This document shows, in pieces, positions 9,023-17,664 of a stretch of 64,000 nt of DNA (its first letter is position 1; each line of letters begins with the position of its first letter). Location of the stretch: the NCBI GenBank assembly GCA_029027265.1, contig CP093061.1, positions 2,666,001 through 2,730,000 on the forward strand, given 5' to 3'. A model generated the notes under the pieces. That model was not told the DNA's origin. It did no database searches and was given only the letters and a program-made list of their open reading frames with translations. Source of the stretch: Sulfurospirillum_A sp029027265 (GTDB lineage: Bacteria; Campylobacterota; Campylobacteria; Campylobacterales; Sulfurospirillaceae). A program made the position numbers and the translations under genes.

Positions 9023-9979
9023 ATGCCTGAAACTTTTAAACATATAAAACTCATAGAAGTTTACGCAGACATAGCAGGACATAGAAAAGGTGCAGCATTA
9101 GGGCTTGAAGCTCTTAGAAAATCTTCAGCTAATACTGACTCATCTTATTATGAAAAGTTTGTAACACAGAAAATAGAACAAGAGTGTATTATAGATGAAT
9201 CTGAATTTAAACACGCAAAACATATAGACAAAGTCTATCCTGTCATTTCTCAACTTGCTAATAAAGTGAAAGAGATGAGAGATGAGAATCTTTTTCCAAT
9301 CATACTTGCGGGCGATCACTCTAGTTGTGCAGGAACTATGCACGGACTAAAAATGGCACATCCTGATGATGAAATAGGTGTTGTTTACATTGATGCACAT
9401 GCAGACATACATACCCCTTATACAAGTGGTTCAGGAAATATGCATGGAATGCCTTTAGCAATTGCTTGTGATATTGACAACAAAAAAGAAGCAATAAACA
9501 CTCTTACATGTAAAGAAGAAGAGTACTGGAATAAGCTAAAAAATATAGGCTCAAATGAACCATCAATAAAACCTGAAAATATAGTTTTTTGTGCTCTTAG
9601 AGACTTTGAGAAAGAAGAAGAAGCTCTTATAAAAAAATATAAGATTCCTGTTTATACTGTTGAAGAGATAACTTATAAAGGTATACAAACTGTAGTTGAA
9701 GAAATATTTAAAAAACTTTCCTATTGTAAACATATTTATATATCGTTTGATGTAGATAGCATTGACCCACTTTATGTTCCAGGGACTGGCACACCTGTTA
9801 CTAATGGGCTTTCATATGAACAAGCTATGCAACTTAATCTCGAACTAATCAAAAATGAAAAAGTTTGTTGTTGGGAGATGGCTGAGATTAATCCTCTTTA
9901 TAACAATAATGAAGAGGATTCAACAAGAGTATTTAAAATTCTTGAGCGTGTTACTGAAACACTTATCAAACACTACTAA
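9023..9979 (+). CDS. Arginase family hydrolase
   Basis: A 318-residue ureohydrolase. All manganese-ligand motifs are present: LAGDHSSCAGTMHG, VVYIDAHADIHTP and ISFDVDSIDP, followed by GTGTPVTNGLSYEQ. These match arginases (arginine to ornithine plus urea) rather than being decisive against agmatinase or formiminoglutamase. Its ATG follows the cyclodeaminase stop by 2 bp, which argues that ornithine is the product. The 3' end overlaps the convergent marC gene by 14 bp. Confidence 0.9.
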   Translation: MPETFKHIKLIEVYADIAGHRKGAALGLEALRKSSANTDSSYYEKFVTQKIEQECIIDESEFKHAKHIDKVYPVISQLANKVKEMRDENLFPIILAGDHSSCAGTMHGLKMAHPDDEIGVVYIDAHADIHTPYTSGSGNMHGMPLAIACDIDNKKEAINTLTCKEEEYWNKLKNIGSNEPSIKPENIVFCALRDFEKEEEALIKKYKIPVYTVEEITYKGIQTVVEEIFKKLSYCKHIYISFDVDSIDPLYVPGTGTPVTNGLSYEQAMQLNLELIKNEKVCCWEMAEINPLYNNNEEDSTRVFKILERVTETLIKHY

Positions 9980-10604
9980 TAATATCTTGCATGATGGGCT
10001 TTAGTCCGCTAAAGAAAAATTCTACAGCGATTACCATGACTATAAGCCCCATCAACCTCATCAAAACATTGTTTCCTGTTTCACCTAACACCTTGATGAT
10101 TTTTGATGAACTATAGAGTATAGTGTAAGTTAGAAGCATTACCAAGAATATAGCAACTATAAGAGTTAGTTGCATTTGAAAAGTATATGCCGTATCCATC
10201 ATAACTATGGCATTTGTTATTGCTCCTGGTCCACATATCATAGGAATTGCTAAAGGAGTAATAGAGATGTCATTAACATAAGTTTTTACTTCTGAATCTT
10301 TAATTTTTACTTTTCCTAGTCTTGCTTGAAGCATATCCATACCCATAAGAAAGAATATGACTCCACCTACTATTTTGAAACTATTTACTGAAATACCAAA
10401 AAAGTTTATAAGAAGTTGTCCTGAAAAAGCAAACATGACTATAATTATAAAAGAGACTATAGAAGCTTTTTTAGCTGTTTTTGTTCTATGCTCACTATCC
10501 AAATCAGCTGTCATTGTCATAAAAATTGGCATTACACCAAGAGGGTTTATGAGGGTAAAAAATGTAGTAAAGGCAAGAAGCCCAAAAGTTATAAGTTCAT
10601 TCAC
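9966..10604 (-). CDS. MarC family integral membrane protein
   Basis: A 212-residue inner membrane protein with six hydrophobic helices, matching the MarC/UPF0056 family. Diagnostic stretches are TFFTLINPLGVMPIF near the N-terminus and TPLAIPMICGPGAITNAI in the middle; the paired NPLG and GPGAI motifs define the family. Molecular function of MarC proteins is not established. It converges on and overlaps the arginase gene by 14 bp. Confidence 0.92.
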   Translation of the reverse strand: MNELITFGLLAFTTFFTLINPLGVMPIFMTMTADLDSEHRTKTAKKASIVSFIIIVMFAFSGQLLINFFGISVNSFKIVGGVIFFLMGMDMLQARLGKVKIKDSEVKTYVNDISITPLAIPMICGPGAITNAIVMMDTAYTFQMQLTLIVAIFLVMLLTYTILYSSSKIIKVLGETGNNVLMRLMGLIVMVIAVEFFFSGLKPIMQDIISSV

Positions 10605-10683
10605 TAAAAATCCTAATTTTTAATGCGTATTATACAACTTTTGGACGCTTTTTTATACTTTTGAGTTAACAATCTCAGTATAT

Positions 10684-10744
10684 GCTTCAATACCACTGTA
10701 TTGGTTTTAAGAATAATAAGACCAACTAAAGGTATATTTGAAGC
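10684..10744. other. Imperfect long hairpin in an intergenic region
   Basis: GCTTCAATACC at 10684 pairs with GGTATATTTGAAGC ending at 10744 (a small bulge in one arm), and an inner stem TTGGT/ACCAA follows, giving a rod of about 60 nt between marC and the PII gene. It may be a structured RNA or an old mobile-element end; no family was recognised. Confidence 0.35.
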
Positions 10745-10765
10745 GGGGATAGGACGAATACGACC

Positions 10766-10799
10766 GGCTTTTTTTGTTTTATTTTACACAAAAAAAGCC
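10766..10799. terminator. Bidirectional terminator-like inverted repeat
   Basis: A perfect 12-bp inverted repeat (GGCTTTTTTTGT, 10766-10777, and its complement, 10788-10799) with a 10-nt loop. The T-run lies inside the stem on one strand and the A-run on the other, so it could terminate transcription from both sides. It sits 38 bp past the PII gene stop. Confidence 0.6.
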
Positions 10800-10837
10800 T
10801 AACTATGTTGGTTATTTTTTAAGCATTTTAATTTTTG

Positions 10838-11176
10838 CTAAATTGCTTCTTCATCTTCTTCAGAAGTTCTTATTCTAATAACTCTCTCAACTGATGATAC
10901 GAAAATTTTTCCGTCACCAATTTTTCCAGTTTTTGCTGAGTCAACAATAGCTTTTACAGCAGCATCTACATTGTCTTCATTGACAATGATGTCTATTTTA
11001 ATTTTTGGTAGAAAATCAACTACATACTCTGCACCTCTGTAAAGTTCTGAGTGACCTTGTTGACGACCATAACCTTTTACTTCACTAACTGTCATTCCAG
11101 TTATCTCCATTGCAGTTAAAGCGTCTTTTACATCTTCCAACTTAAACGGTTTTATAATTGCTTCAATCTTTTTCAT
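10838..11176 (-). CDS. PII family nitrogen regulator
   Basis: A 112-residue PII signal protein (GlnB/GlnK), which senses 2-oxoglutarate and ATP/ADP and controls nitrogen assimilation partners. The T-loop GRQQGHSELYRGAEYVVDFL contains the tyrosine (residue 51) that is uridylylated in many bacteria; the C-terminal signature TGKIGDGKIFV is complete. I place the start at the ATG at 11176 because GGGAGG lies just upstream; an alternative TTG four codons earlier would fall inside that site. No amtB is adjacent, so GlnB versus GlnK is not decided. Confidence 0.95.
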   Translation of the reverse strand: MKKIEAIIKPFKLEDVKDALTAMEITGMTVSEVKGYGRQQGHSELYRGAEYVVDFLPKIKIDIIVNEDNVDAAVKAIVDSAKTGKIGDGKIFVSSVERVIRIRTSEEDEEAI

Positions 11177-11254
11177 GCTTCCTCCCAAATTTTTATATAT
11201 TGTATCTACTTTTCTTTGATAAAGCTATAATTTTTATGATTATAAAATAACCAT

Positions 11255-11779
11255 TTACTTAACGTAAGCTTTTATTATCTTTATTTCTTCAACTGGCTTA
11301 TCTCTTTCGCCTACTTTTGTATTCTCTATCATATTCATAACATCAAAGCCATCAACTACTTCACCAAATATTGTATGTCTTCCATTTAACCAAGGTGTTG
11401 GTTTTGTCGTTATAAAAAATTGACTTCCATTTGTATTACGTCCTGAGTTTGCCATGGCTAGTATGCCACTTCTGTCAAATACAACTCCAGGTGCGAACTC
11501 ATCTTTAAAAGGTTTTCCCCAAAGTGAGCTTCCACCACGTCCTGTTCCAGTTGGATCTCCACCTTGAATCATAAAATTTTTGATAACTCTATGAAAAACT
11601 ATGCCATCGTAGTAACCTTTTTTTACTAAACCAACAAAATTTTCTACTGTTTTTGGAGCAAATTCTGGAAACAATTTAAACTCTATTTTCCCCTTTGTAG
11701 TTTCAAAAACTACACTCTGCTCTGCACTAAAAGCAAAAGTTGCAAAACTAAGCAGTACTAAAAAAACTATTCTTTTCAT
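11255..11779 (-). CDS. Secreted cyclophilin-type peptidyl-prolyl isomerase
   Basis: A 174-residue cyclophilin with a signal peptide (residues 1-18, ending FAFSA), therefore periplasmic. It has the bacterial cyclophilin core: FKLFPEFAPKTVENFVGL, GIVFHRVIKNFMIQGGDP (catalytic arginine in FHRV), NSGRNTNGSQFFIT, and WLNGRHTIFGEV. It should speed prolyl bond isomerisation in exported proteins. It lies 3 bp after the response-regulator gene stop on the same strand and may be the end of that operon. Confidence 0.94.
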   Translation of the reverse strand: MKRIVFLVLLSFATFAFSAEQSVVFETTKGKIEFKLFPEFAPKTVENFVGLVKKGYYDGIVFHRVIKNFMIQGGDPTGTGRGGSSLWGKPFKDEFAPGVVFDRSGILAMANSGRNTNGSQFFITTKPTPWLNGRHTIFGEVVDGFDVMNMIENTKVGERDKPVEEIKIIKAYVK

Positions 11780-11782
11780 CTA

Positions 11783-12442
11783 TTAAATCCCTTCTTTTAT
11801 AAATTTTGTATTTTGGAAACGATACACTTTATTTTTTATTTTTTCTAAAACACCTGCTTGGATTAGCTGCTTAAACATATTAACTACTGTTGGTTTACTA
11901 ACTCCAATGTTATCCATTATATCTTGGTATGAGCCATAAAAAACATGTTCTTTGTCAAGATTATTGATTATATATTTTAAAATTTCAATCTTTTTACCAC
12001 CTACAAGGATAGAAAGAGCATCTACCATATAAGAACAACCCTTTAGTTCTTCTTTTTGAACTTTTGGTAACATTATTCCATAAATAGCATTTATTAAATC
12101 TTTTATATTTATAGGTTTTGTTATAAATCCATCTACTTTTAACTTAATAGCTTCCATTAAATACTCAGTTTCTGTAAAAGCTGTAGTTATAATTGCAGGA
12201 GTATCTTTACCCGCTTTTTTTAGCTCTTTTAGCATGTCTATACCATTTTTATGTGGCATCATGATGTCAGTTACTATTATATCTATATCATCTTCAAGAG
12301 CCATTCTTAAACCCTCTTCTCCATCACTAGCTACTCTTACCTCTTTTACAAAATCATCAAGAATCATCTTTGTCTGATTTTGTACACTCTGTTCGTCTTC
12401 TACATACAATAGAATACAATCTTTTAGACAATTTAAGTCCAT
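11783..12442 (-). CDS. Response regulator with winged-helix output
   Basis: A 219-residue response regulator. Receiver domain at residues 8-125 with acidic pocket (LYVEDEQ), phosphoacceptor aspartate in IIVTDIMMP, the switch threonine in ITTAFTE, and the lysine in ITKPIN. The C-terminal ~80 residues (from SYMVDALSIL) look like a winged-helix domain with a recognition segment NIGVSKPTVVNMFKQL. This is not the OmpR-type output found in the other two regulators of the window. It follows the kinase gene by 3 bp and is almost certainly its partner. Confidence 0.88.
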   Translation of the reverse strand: MDLNCLKDCILLYVEDEQSVQNQTKMILDDFVKEVRVASDGEEGLRMALEDDIDIIVTDIMMPHKNGIDMLKELKKAGKDTPAIITTAFTETEYLMEAIKLKVDGFITKPINIKDLINAIYGIMLPKVQKEELKGCSYMVDALSILVGGKKIEILKYIINNLDKEHVFYGSYQDIMDNIGVSKPTVVNMFKQLIQAGVLEKIKNKVYRFQNTKFIKEGI

Positions 12443-12445
12443 CTA

Positions 12446-14068
12446 TTACCCTTTCTCTTTTTCATTTATAGGCATCAATATTTTGATACAAGCACACTTC
12501 TCATAAACTTCTTCATCTTCAAAAAATCTATAAGAAATGTTTTCAACTTCAATTGAGCCATGCATCTGTTTCTCTATAATCTCTTTTGACATATAGAGCC
12601 CTATTCCCGTTCCATTACTTTGGTGTTTTGTTGTAAAATATGGATCAAACATCCTGTCGATTACCTCTACAGGGACTCCACCACCATTGTCTATTACTAA
12701 AATCTTTCCCTTCTTACTTTTGTTATCTATTTTTACTACTATTTCTATATGTTTTTCTTGATTAGCCCTATCTTGAAGTACATCTTTTGAATTTGAAAAT
12801 AGATTCATCATAACTTGAGAAAACTCATTTGGATAACCTAAAGTCTCAAAATCTTCTTCGCATATCAAGTTCATCTTTATATCTAGTTTCTCATAATAGT
12901 GTTGGACTAAATCTATAGATTCTTGTATGGTTCTCTTTGCACTAAAATTCTCTTCTATTTTATTTGGTTTAAAAAAGTTTCTAAAATCATCTATAGTTCT
13001 TGACATAGAAGTTGCCAGTTTTATTCCTTCATCAACTTGAGAATCAATAAACTTATCATTTAATTTACCCAACATCTGTTTCATCTGAAAACTCTGTATA
13101 ATAAGAACCATGGCATTCAATGGCTGTCTCCACTGATGGGCTATATTGCCTACCATTTCACCCATAGCAGCAAGTCTTGATTGACGGAACATGATTTGGT
13201 CTTTTTGTCGACTCTGTTCAACTTCAAGAGCAATTTTATCTTCCAAGGCAGTATTTAAGTCTTGAAGCTCTTTTGTTTTTGCATCAACCATTCTTGCAAG
13301 TTGCTCGTGAAGGAGTCTAATGTTTTGTAAAATCACTGTTGCAAGAAGTGCTGCAATAGCTATAGTCCCTACAGTTGCAGCTACAATCCACTCAAATGTA
13401 TTTTCATATACTGCTTCAGTTCTTTGTTTTCCACTGCTTGCGGCTTCGAGGTTAAGACTTATGAGTTGAGTAAGATGAATATTGATAGAGTTTATACTAG
13501 GATAAAGGTCATCTTGTAGACGCATAAAAGCATCACCCGTATGATTTCTACCAAATAGATTAAATATTTCAACCAAGATAGAGTCAATTTGTCTTACTTT
13601 TTGCTCTATTGAATGGATCATATCATCTTCTAATGACTTTGTTTTTTTCTTATTCTGCACATTTATTAGTCTTACAGATTGTGCCATTTCTACCATCCAA
13701 TCCGTTTCATTTATGGCTAGACTAGTTTTATACTCACTCCAATCTCTTCTTATAAGCTCTTGCGCAAGTAAAATAATACTTTCTCCATCTTTAACGCTTA
13801 TAAGACTGCTCTCTATATCTCTTAAAGTATCTAGTATATTAACTGTATAGATATCTTTTATTTTTTCTAAACGGATAACTGGAACCATACGTTTATCGTA
13901 AAGAATATCGAAATCTCCCTTAATACGATTCAAACTCATATGGGCAAAACTTCCAATAAAAAGCATACCAACAACCATGATAAGAAACAGTAAACTAGTT
14001 TTTCTAGCTATAGTCATCTTATCTATGCTTCCCATAAAATCTTTAAATGGCTTATTAATCCTTTTCAT
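12446..14068 (-). CDS. Membrane histidine kinase with four-helix-bundle sensor
   Basis: A 540-residue hybrid-free sensor kinase. One membrane helix near residues 25-46, a helical periplasmic sensor of ~180 residues, and a second helix around 227-248, then a coiled-coil linker. The phosphoacceptor histidine sits in GNIAHQWRQPLNAM, the HisKA subtype common in Campylobacterota; the ATPase domain has NLFSNSKDVL (N-box), IDNGGGVP and TGIGLYMSKEI. Its start overlaps the end of the binding-protein gene by 14 bp, so the three genes at 11.8-15.2 kb make a binding protein, kinase and regulator unit. Confidence 0.92.
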   Translation of the reverse strand: MKRINKPFKDFMGSIDKMTIARKTSLLFLIMVVGMLFIGSFAHMSLNRIKGDFDILYDKRMVPVIRLEKIKDIYTVNILDTLRDIESSLISVKDGESIILLAQELIRRDWSEYKTSLAINETDWMVEMAQSVRLINVQNKKKTKSLEDDMIHSIEQKVRQIDSILVEIFNLFGRNHTGDAFMRLQDDLYPSINSINIHLTQLISLNLEAASSGKQRTEAVYENTFEWIVAATVGTIAIAALLATVILQNIRLLHEQLARMVDAKTKELQDLNTALEDKIALEVEQSRQKDQIMFRQSRLAAMGEMVGNIAHQWRQPLNAMVLIIQSFQMKQMLGKLNDKFIDSQVDEGIKLATSMSRTIDDFRNFFKPNKIEENFSAKRTIQESIDLVQHYYEKLDIKMNLICEEDFETLGYPNEFSQVMMNLFSNSKDVLQDRANQEKHIEIVVKIDNKSKKGKILVIDNGGGVPVEVIDRMFDPYFTTKHQSNGTGIGLYMSKEIIEKQMHGSIEVENISYRFFEDEEVYEKCACIKILMPINEKEKG

Positions 14069-15212
14069 TTATTTCCCAAAAAATACCATCATCATAATAG
14101 GTTAAATAAACATTGTTAAGGCATTTACATACTCGTTTGCTCTCATCTATATCTTGATTATTTTCTATTTCACGGTAAAGGTATCTCATCTCATCTATAA
14201 AATCTTCTTTTGTAAAATCTTTTCCTACTCTTTTAAATAATTCTACCGTCATTTTAGCTATAAAAAAACCTTCTAAAGAAACATAGCTGTACTCTTTATT
14301 TGGATTATACCTATCCATAAGTTGTCTATACAACCCAACTTCCTCAGAAAGTGCGCCCCATGGAGATGGAACAACTTGAGAAAAAATTATTTTTTCAACT
14401 CTTTCATCTAAAGCATTTAACAACATTCCAGAGCCTATAAAAGAGATGGCACCAAACTTTACATCTTTAAGATTTTTATCTTTTCTTGCTCTTTTTATAA
14501 ATTCTGCAGTTGGTTTAGTGGCTCCTATCATAATAACTACTTGTGGTTTGTTTTGAGATATTTCATAAAGAGCATTTCCAACAGAAAGAGTATTTCTTTT
14601 ATAACTTCCTTCAGCTACTAAAGGCATATTTCTTTTTCTGAGAGCCTTTTTGACTCCCATCAAACCCGAACGACCATAACTATCATTTTGATAAAAAACT
14701 GCTATATCAACATTCTTTTTATCATCAACGAAATATTTAATTAGTGATTCTATCTCTTTTGTATGACTAGTTCTTCCATTTAAAACCAATGGATTTCTTG
14801 GAGTCTCTCTTAAAAAATCTGCTCCAGTAAATGCTCCAATATAAGGTATTCTATGTTTTACTGCTATTGGTAAAGCTACTTTACTAGTTGGTGTTCCTAT
14901 AAATCCAAGAAAAGCAAACACTCTTTGCTTTTTTATAAGTTCTTCTGCATTCTCTGCTGTTATTTTTGGTTCATACTTATCGTCTTTTGTAATGACTCTA
15001 AATACTCTACCATAGATTCCACCCTGTTCATTAATGTGCTTAAAGTAAGCATTTACCCCAAGCATTAACTCGTCTCCAAGAGTGTGAGTATTTCCACTAA
15101 AAGGTCCGCTCATACCGAGCCTTATCTCTTTTTCATCATAATAAGAGCCAAAATTAACAAATGGTAAAGAAAAAGCAATCAATATTGCCAAAGCTATTAT
15201 ATACTTATACAT
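14055..15212 (-). CDS. Type 1 periplasmic binding protein (branched-chain amino-acid type), probable signalling input
   Basis: A 385-residue Leu/Ile/Val-binding-like protein. An N-terminal hydrophobic segment (residues 4-18) is followed by IRLGMSGPFSGNTHTLGDEL, the standard beginning of this family, and later FLGFIGTPTSKVALPIA, VFYQNDSYGRSGLMGVKKAL and VVIMIGATKPTAEFI. No transporter genes adjoin it; instead it overlaps a histidine kinase gene. I infer that it feeds a ligand signal to the kinase rather than transporting. The ligand (amino acid, urea, amide or other) is not determined. Confidence 0.88.
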   Translation of the reverse strand: MYKYIIALAILIAFSLPFVNFGSYYDEKEIRLGMSGPFSGNTHTLGDELMLGVNAYFKHINEQGGIYGRVFRVITKDDKYEPKITAENAEELIKKQRVFAFLGFIGTPTSKVALPIAVKHRIPYIGAFTGADFLRETPRNPLVLNGRTSHTKEIESLIKYFVDDKKNVDIAVFYQNDSYGRSGLMGVKKALRKRNMPLVAEGSYKRNTLSVGNALYEISQNKPQVVIMIGATKPTAEFIKRARKDKNLKDVKFGAISFIGSGMLLNALDERVEKIIFSQVVPSPWGALSEEVGLYRQLMDRYNPNKEYSYVSLEGFFIAKMTVELFKRVGKDFTKEDFIDEMRYLYREIENNQDIDESKRVCKCLNNVYLTYYDDGIFWEINEKD

Positions 15213-15278
15213 AAATGATATAATAGCAATAAATAACTTAATTAGTAAATAAACATTTACTAAATTTATGGAAAATAG

Positions 15279-15926
15279 ATGAATTGCAATGTATGTAACA
15301 CTTTAGTAGAAAGCTTTGAAGATACTCAACTAAAAAAAATATTTTTTCACTGCCCATTTTGTGAGCTCATATTTTTAGATAAAAAATTTCATATTTCTAT
15401 CACAAATGAAAAAAATCAATATGACCAACACAATAATAGCTTAGAAAATGAAGGTTATGTAAAAATGTTTGAAGACTTTTTAAATTATACTCTTGAAAAT
15501 CTACATGTAAAGAGTGTCTTAGACTTTGGAAGTGGTCCTACTCCTGTTTTAGCTGAACTTTTAAAAAGAAGAGGTTTACATGTAGAGCACTTTGACAAGT
15601 TTTATCAACCCAAAAAAGTGTATGAAAATAAAAAATATGACCTTATCACTTCAACAGAAGTTTTTGAACATTTAGACGAGCCTAAACAGATTTTAAAAAT
15701 GTTATCAAAACATCTAAACCCTAATGGTGTTATTTCGTTAATGACACTTTTTCATACCAACAAACAAGCTGATTTTCTAAAGTGGTGGTACAGAAGAGAT
15801 CCAACACACATAGCTTTTTTCACGCCAAAAAATATTGAAATCATGGCAAATGAATGTGGACTAAAGGTCTTAAAACACGATAAGAGAAGAGTAATTATAC
15901 TACAAAATATTCTATATTCCCTATAG
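15279..15926 (+). CDS. Class I SAM methyltransferase with N-terminal zinc ribbon; 3' end altered by an IS scar
   Basis: A 215-residue methyltransferase. The first 35 residues hold two Cys pairs (CNVC and CPFC), a likely zinc ribbon; the Rossmann core starts with SVLDFGSGPTPVLAELL (SAM-binding motif I), then YDLITSTEVFEHL. Such proteins modify small molecules or RNA; the substrate is unknown. Its coding end runs into a transposase remnant read on the other strand: from about 15903 the sequence encodes the YYREYRIF part of that remnant, so the last 7-8 codons are probably not native. Two TACATGTA palindromes (15502, 15577) encode LHV. Confidence 0.75.
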   Translation: MNCNVCNTLVESFEDTQLKKIFFHCPFCELIFLDKKFHISITNEKNQYDQHNNSLENEGYVKMFEDFLNYTLENLHVKSVLDFGSGPTPVLAELLKRRGLHVEHFDKFYQPKKVYENKKYDLITSTEVFEHLDEPKQILKMLSKHLNPNGVISLMTLFHTNKQADFLKWWYRRDPTHIAFFTPKNIEIMANECGLKVLKHDKRRVIILQNILYSL

Positions 15927-16102
15927 TATTCAAGCATCATTAGTGTCTCATCATTTGCAGATAGAGATTTAGTTGTTCCACCTTTGATTTTATTTTGGCG
16001 ATAGTGTCTTCTAATTATTTTTACCATCTCTTTAAAGGTATCTCTTTTAAAGTCTTCATCTTTTAGTTTATTTACTTTACGGTATTTTATTGTTTTTGCC
16101 AT
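15903..16102 (-). pseudogene. N-terminal remnant of an IS5-type transposase
   Basis: About 65 codons reading MAKTIKYRKVNKL then KSLSANDETLMMLEYYREYR. They align with the N-terminal regions of the two IS5-type transposases elsewhere in the window (SLSPEDKVLLMLSYYREYR at 48.5 kb; ILMMLEYLREYR at 35.7 kb) but are a different sequence. The rest of the transposase is missing and the fragment abuts the methyltransferase gene. It marks the left border of the toxin-immunity array. Confidence 0.75.
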
Positions 16103-16152
16103 ACATTACTTAAGCAAATTTCAATCCTTATTTTATTGGGGGTTTTAGGTGA

Positions 16153-16456
16153 GGTCTTTACATATAAACATTAATTCAAGATTAAACACCAAGCCCTTTT
16201 TGCTATTGTTTTATAGACTAATAGCATCAATAGTAAATTCAAACAAGTACTTCTCTTCATAAAAAGTAACATCTAAGTTAAAGTCATTACTTCTCTCTTT
16301 TCCAATATATATTTCATATGTATTTTGTGGTGTTGTATAAATAACCATATATGGTTCTATCTCTTCTGTTCCGTAAATATTCATCTGTTTTTTAGGAATA
16401 TCCTCTTTTTTATCTACTAAGGTATATTTATAATAAGCATGATATTTATCTTCAGT
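16153..16456 (-). pseudogene. 3' remnant of a TNT-associated immunity gene
   Basis: The last ~80 codons (stop at 16211) plus flanking DNA of the 224-residue immunity gene found intact at 23465-24139. The shared stretch includes KKEDIPKKQMNIYGTEEIEP and ends FEFTIDAISL, but four codons (encoding the second YEYL-type repeat) are deleted. The flank downstream of the stop (16153-16210) also matches the flank at 23408-23464. No start region remains. It is a third, dead copy of the immunity module. Confidence 0.88.
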
Positions 16457-16577
16457 TCATTATATCTTCTTATTTTTATCTCCATACTTTAAGTTCATAA
16501 TGATATAAAAATAAAATATTTATTGAAGAATTATAGGGGTTTTAAGGTGGCAACTGTCCCCTAATGTCCCCAAAATT

Positions 16578-16976
16578 CTATTCATCATTTTCTATAGATT
16601 CTATTATTTCATCAAGCATTTTGTTGATAAAAGTTTCAAAATCTCCATATCTTTCAAATATCTCACCACTTGCGTCTATATCTACTACTTCCCAATTGTT
16701 TTTTGTGTCAAAGGCATATGTGTATTCTCCTATATCACTACCAAAAACCAGCATTCCATCTAGTTCTTTTATGGTTCTGCCGTAGATTTCTTGATGTGGT
16801 AAAATTTCACTATCTATTCTAAAGGCTATACTAAGTTCACCTATCCCATATTGTAATAAAAAATTTATGAATTCCTGTGGAATATTTTTTTCTTTACATA
16901 TTTCTATATCTTTTAAAAATACATATTTATATTCTTCTGAGGGAAGCCCAAAAATATTTTCATCAATATGTATCAA
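16578..16976 (-). CDS. SUKH (SMI1/KNR4) family immunity protein 1
   Basis: A 132-residue protein of the SMI1/KNR4 (SUKH) superfamily, which supplies immunity proteins against nuclease toxins in many polymorphic toxin systems. It shows PQEFINFLLQYGIGELS at the start of the fold, then LDGMLVFGSDIGEYTYAFDT and WEVVDIDASGEIFERYGDF, with the acidic SUKH pattern. It lies 34 bp downstream of an orphan HNH-type toxin tip (17011-17586), which is the expected partner. It resembles the second SUKH protein at 17665-18093 across its length. Codon use is AT-rich as in the whole island. Confidence 0.85.
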   Translation of the reverse strand: MIHIDENIFGLPSEEYKYVFLKDIEICKEKNIPQEFINFLLQYGIGELSIAFRIDSEILPHQEIYGRTIKELDGMLVFGSDIGEYTYAFDTKNNWEVVDIDASGEIFERYGDFETFINKMLDEIIESIENDE

Positions 16977-17010
16977 ATCTTTTTCATTTTTTCATCTATT
17001 GTATTCATTC

Positions 17011-17586
17011 CTATCTCCCAAATAGCTTTTCTGCTGGACCACCAGACCTATGTATTCCACCTTGATGCTCGATACCATTTTTAGCAGGAGTAATGTTCCA
17101 CCATTCATGCTTTCCTCCTACTTTATTTTCAATTATATGGTGTGCATCATACTTTTGTACTTTTCCTTTGTTGGTAGTAAAAGTTGGCCATGTCTTCCCA
17201 GTCTCCACTTCCCACTCATTGATTAGTTTGTTTTTCTTATTTTGAGTAAAAGCTTTTCTGTTAGCTTTTACTCCGGAAGTTGTCAATCTACTATAACTAT
17301 TATCCCTTAAATCACTCTTTAAAAGTTCTTTTTGTATGCTACCAGGTATTACATGTAAATTTTTCTTATCATCTGTAACTCTATTAAGTACTTTTGATAC
17401 TTTTGATTTCACAACATCATTTACTAACTTTAATGAATCAGCAAAATTTAATAATCTATTCTTCTCTATTAGTTCTACAGCTTTTTTAATTCCTAATTTT
17501 TTTACTAACTCTTTAATAAAAACAACAGCTACTGCAGTTTCTCTTAAACTTGTTATGTCTAGAACTGAAGAGTAAAAAGTTAAAGT
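17011..17586 (-). pseudogene. Orphan CdiA C-terminal module with HNH-type nuclease toxin (CT1)
   Basis: A displaced CdiA-CT. Upstream codons (17400-17586) reproduce the pre-toxin region of the main CdiA (AVVFIKELVKKLGIKKAVEL, then VSKVLNRVTDD), and an in-frame TGA lies at the junction where homology ends, so it has no natural start; the best internal start is a GTG at 17412, giving 133 residues. The toxin tip reads WEVETGKTWPTF, then DAHHIIENKVGGKHEWWNI, and ends HQGGIHRSGGPAEKLFG. The HH/N/H arrangement is that of HNH/ColE7-like nucleases. Relative to CdiA, the segment between RVTDD and DKKNLHVIPGSIQ is deleted at a GATGAT repeat. A SUKH gene follows. Confidence 0.85.
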
Positions 17587-17664
17587 TCAGTTTGAAATAT
17601 TTTAATAAAATTTTGTCAAAATACAAGATTCAAAACATAATACTTTTTAAACTATGAGTGTAGA

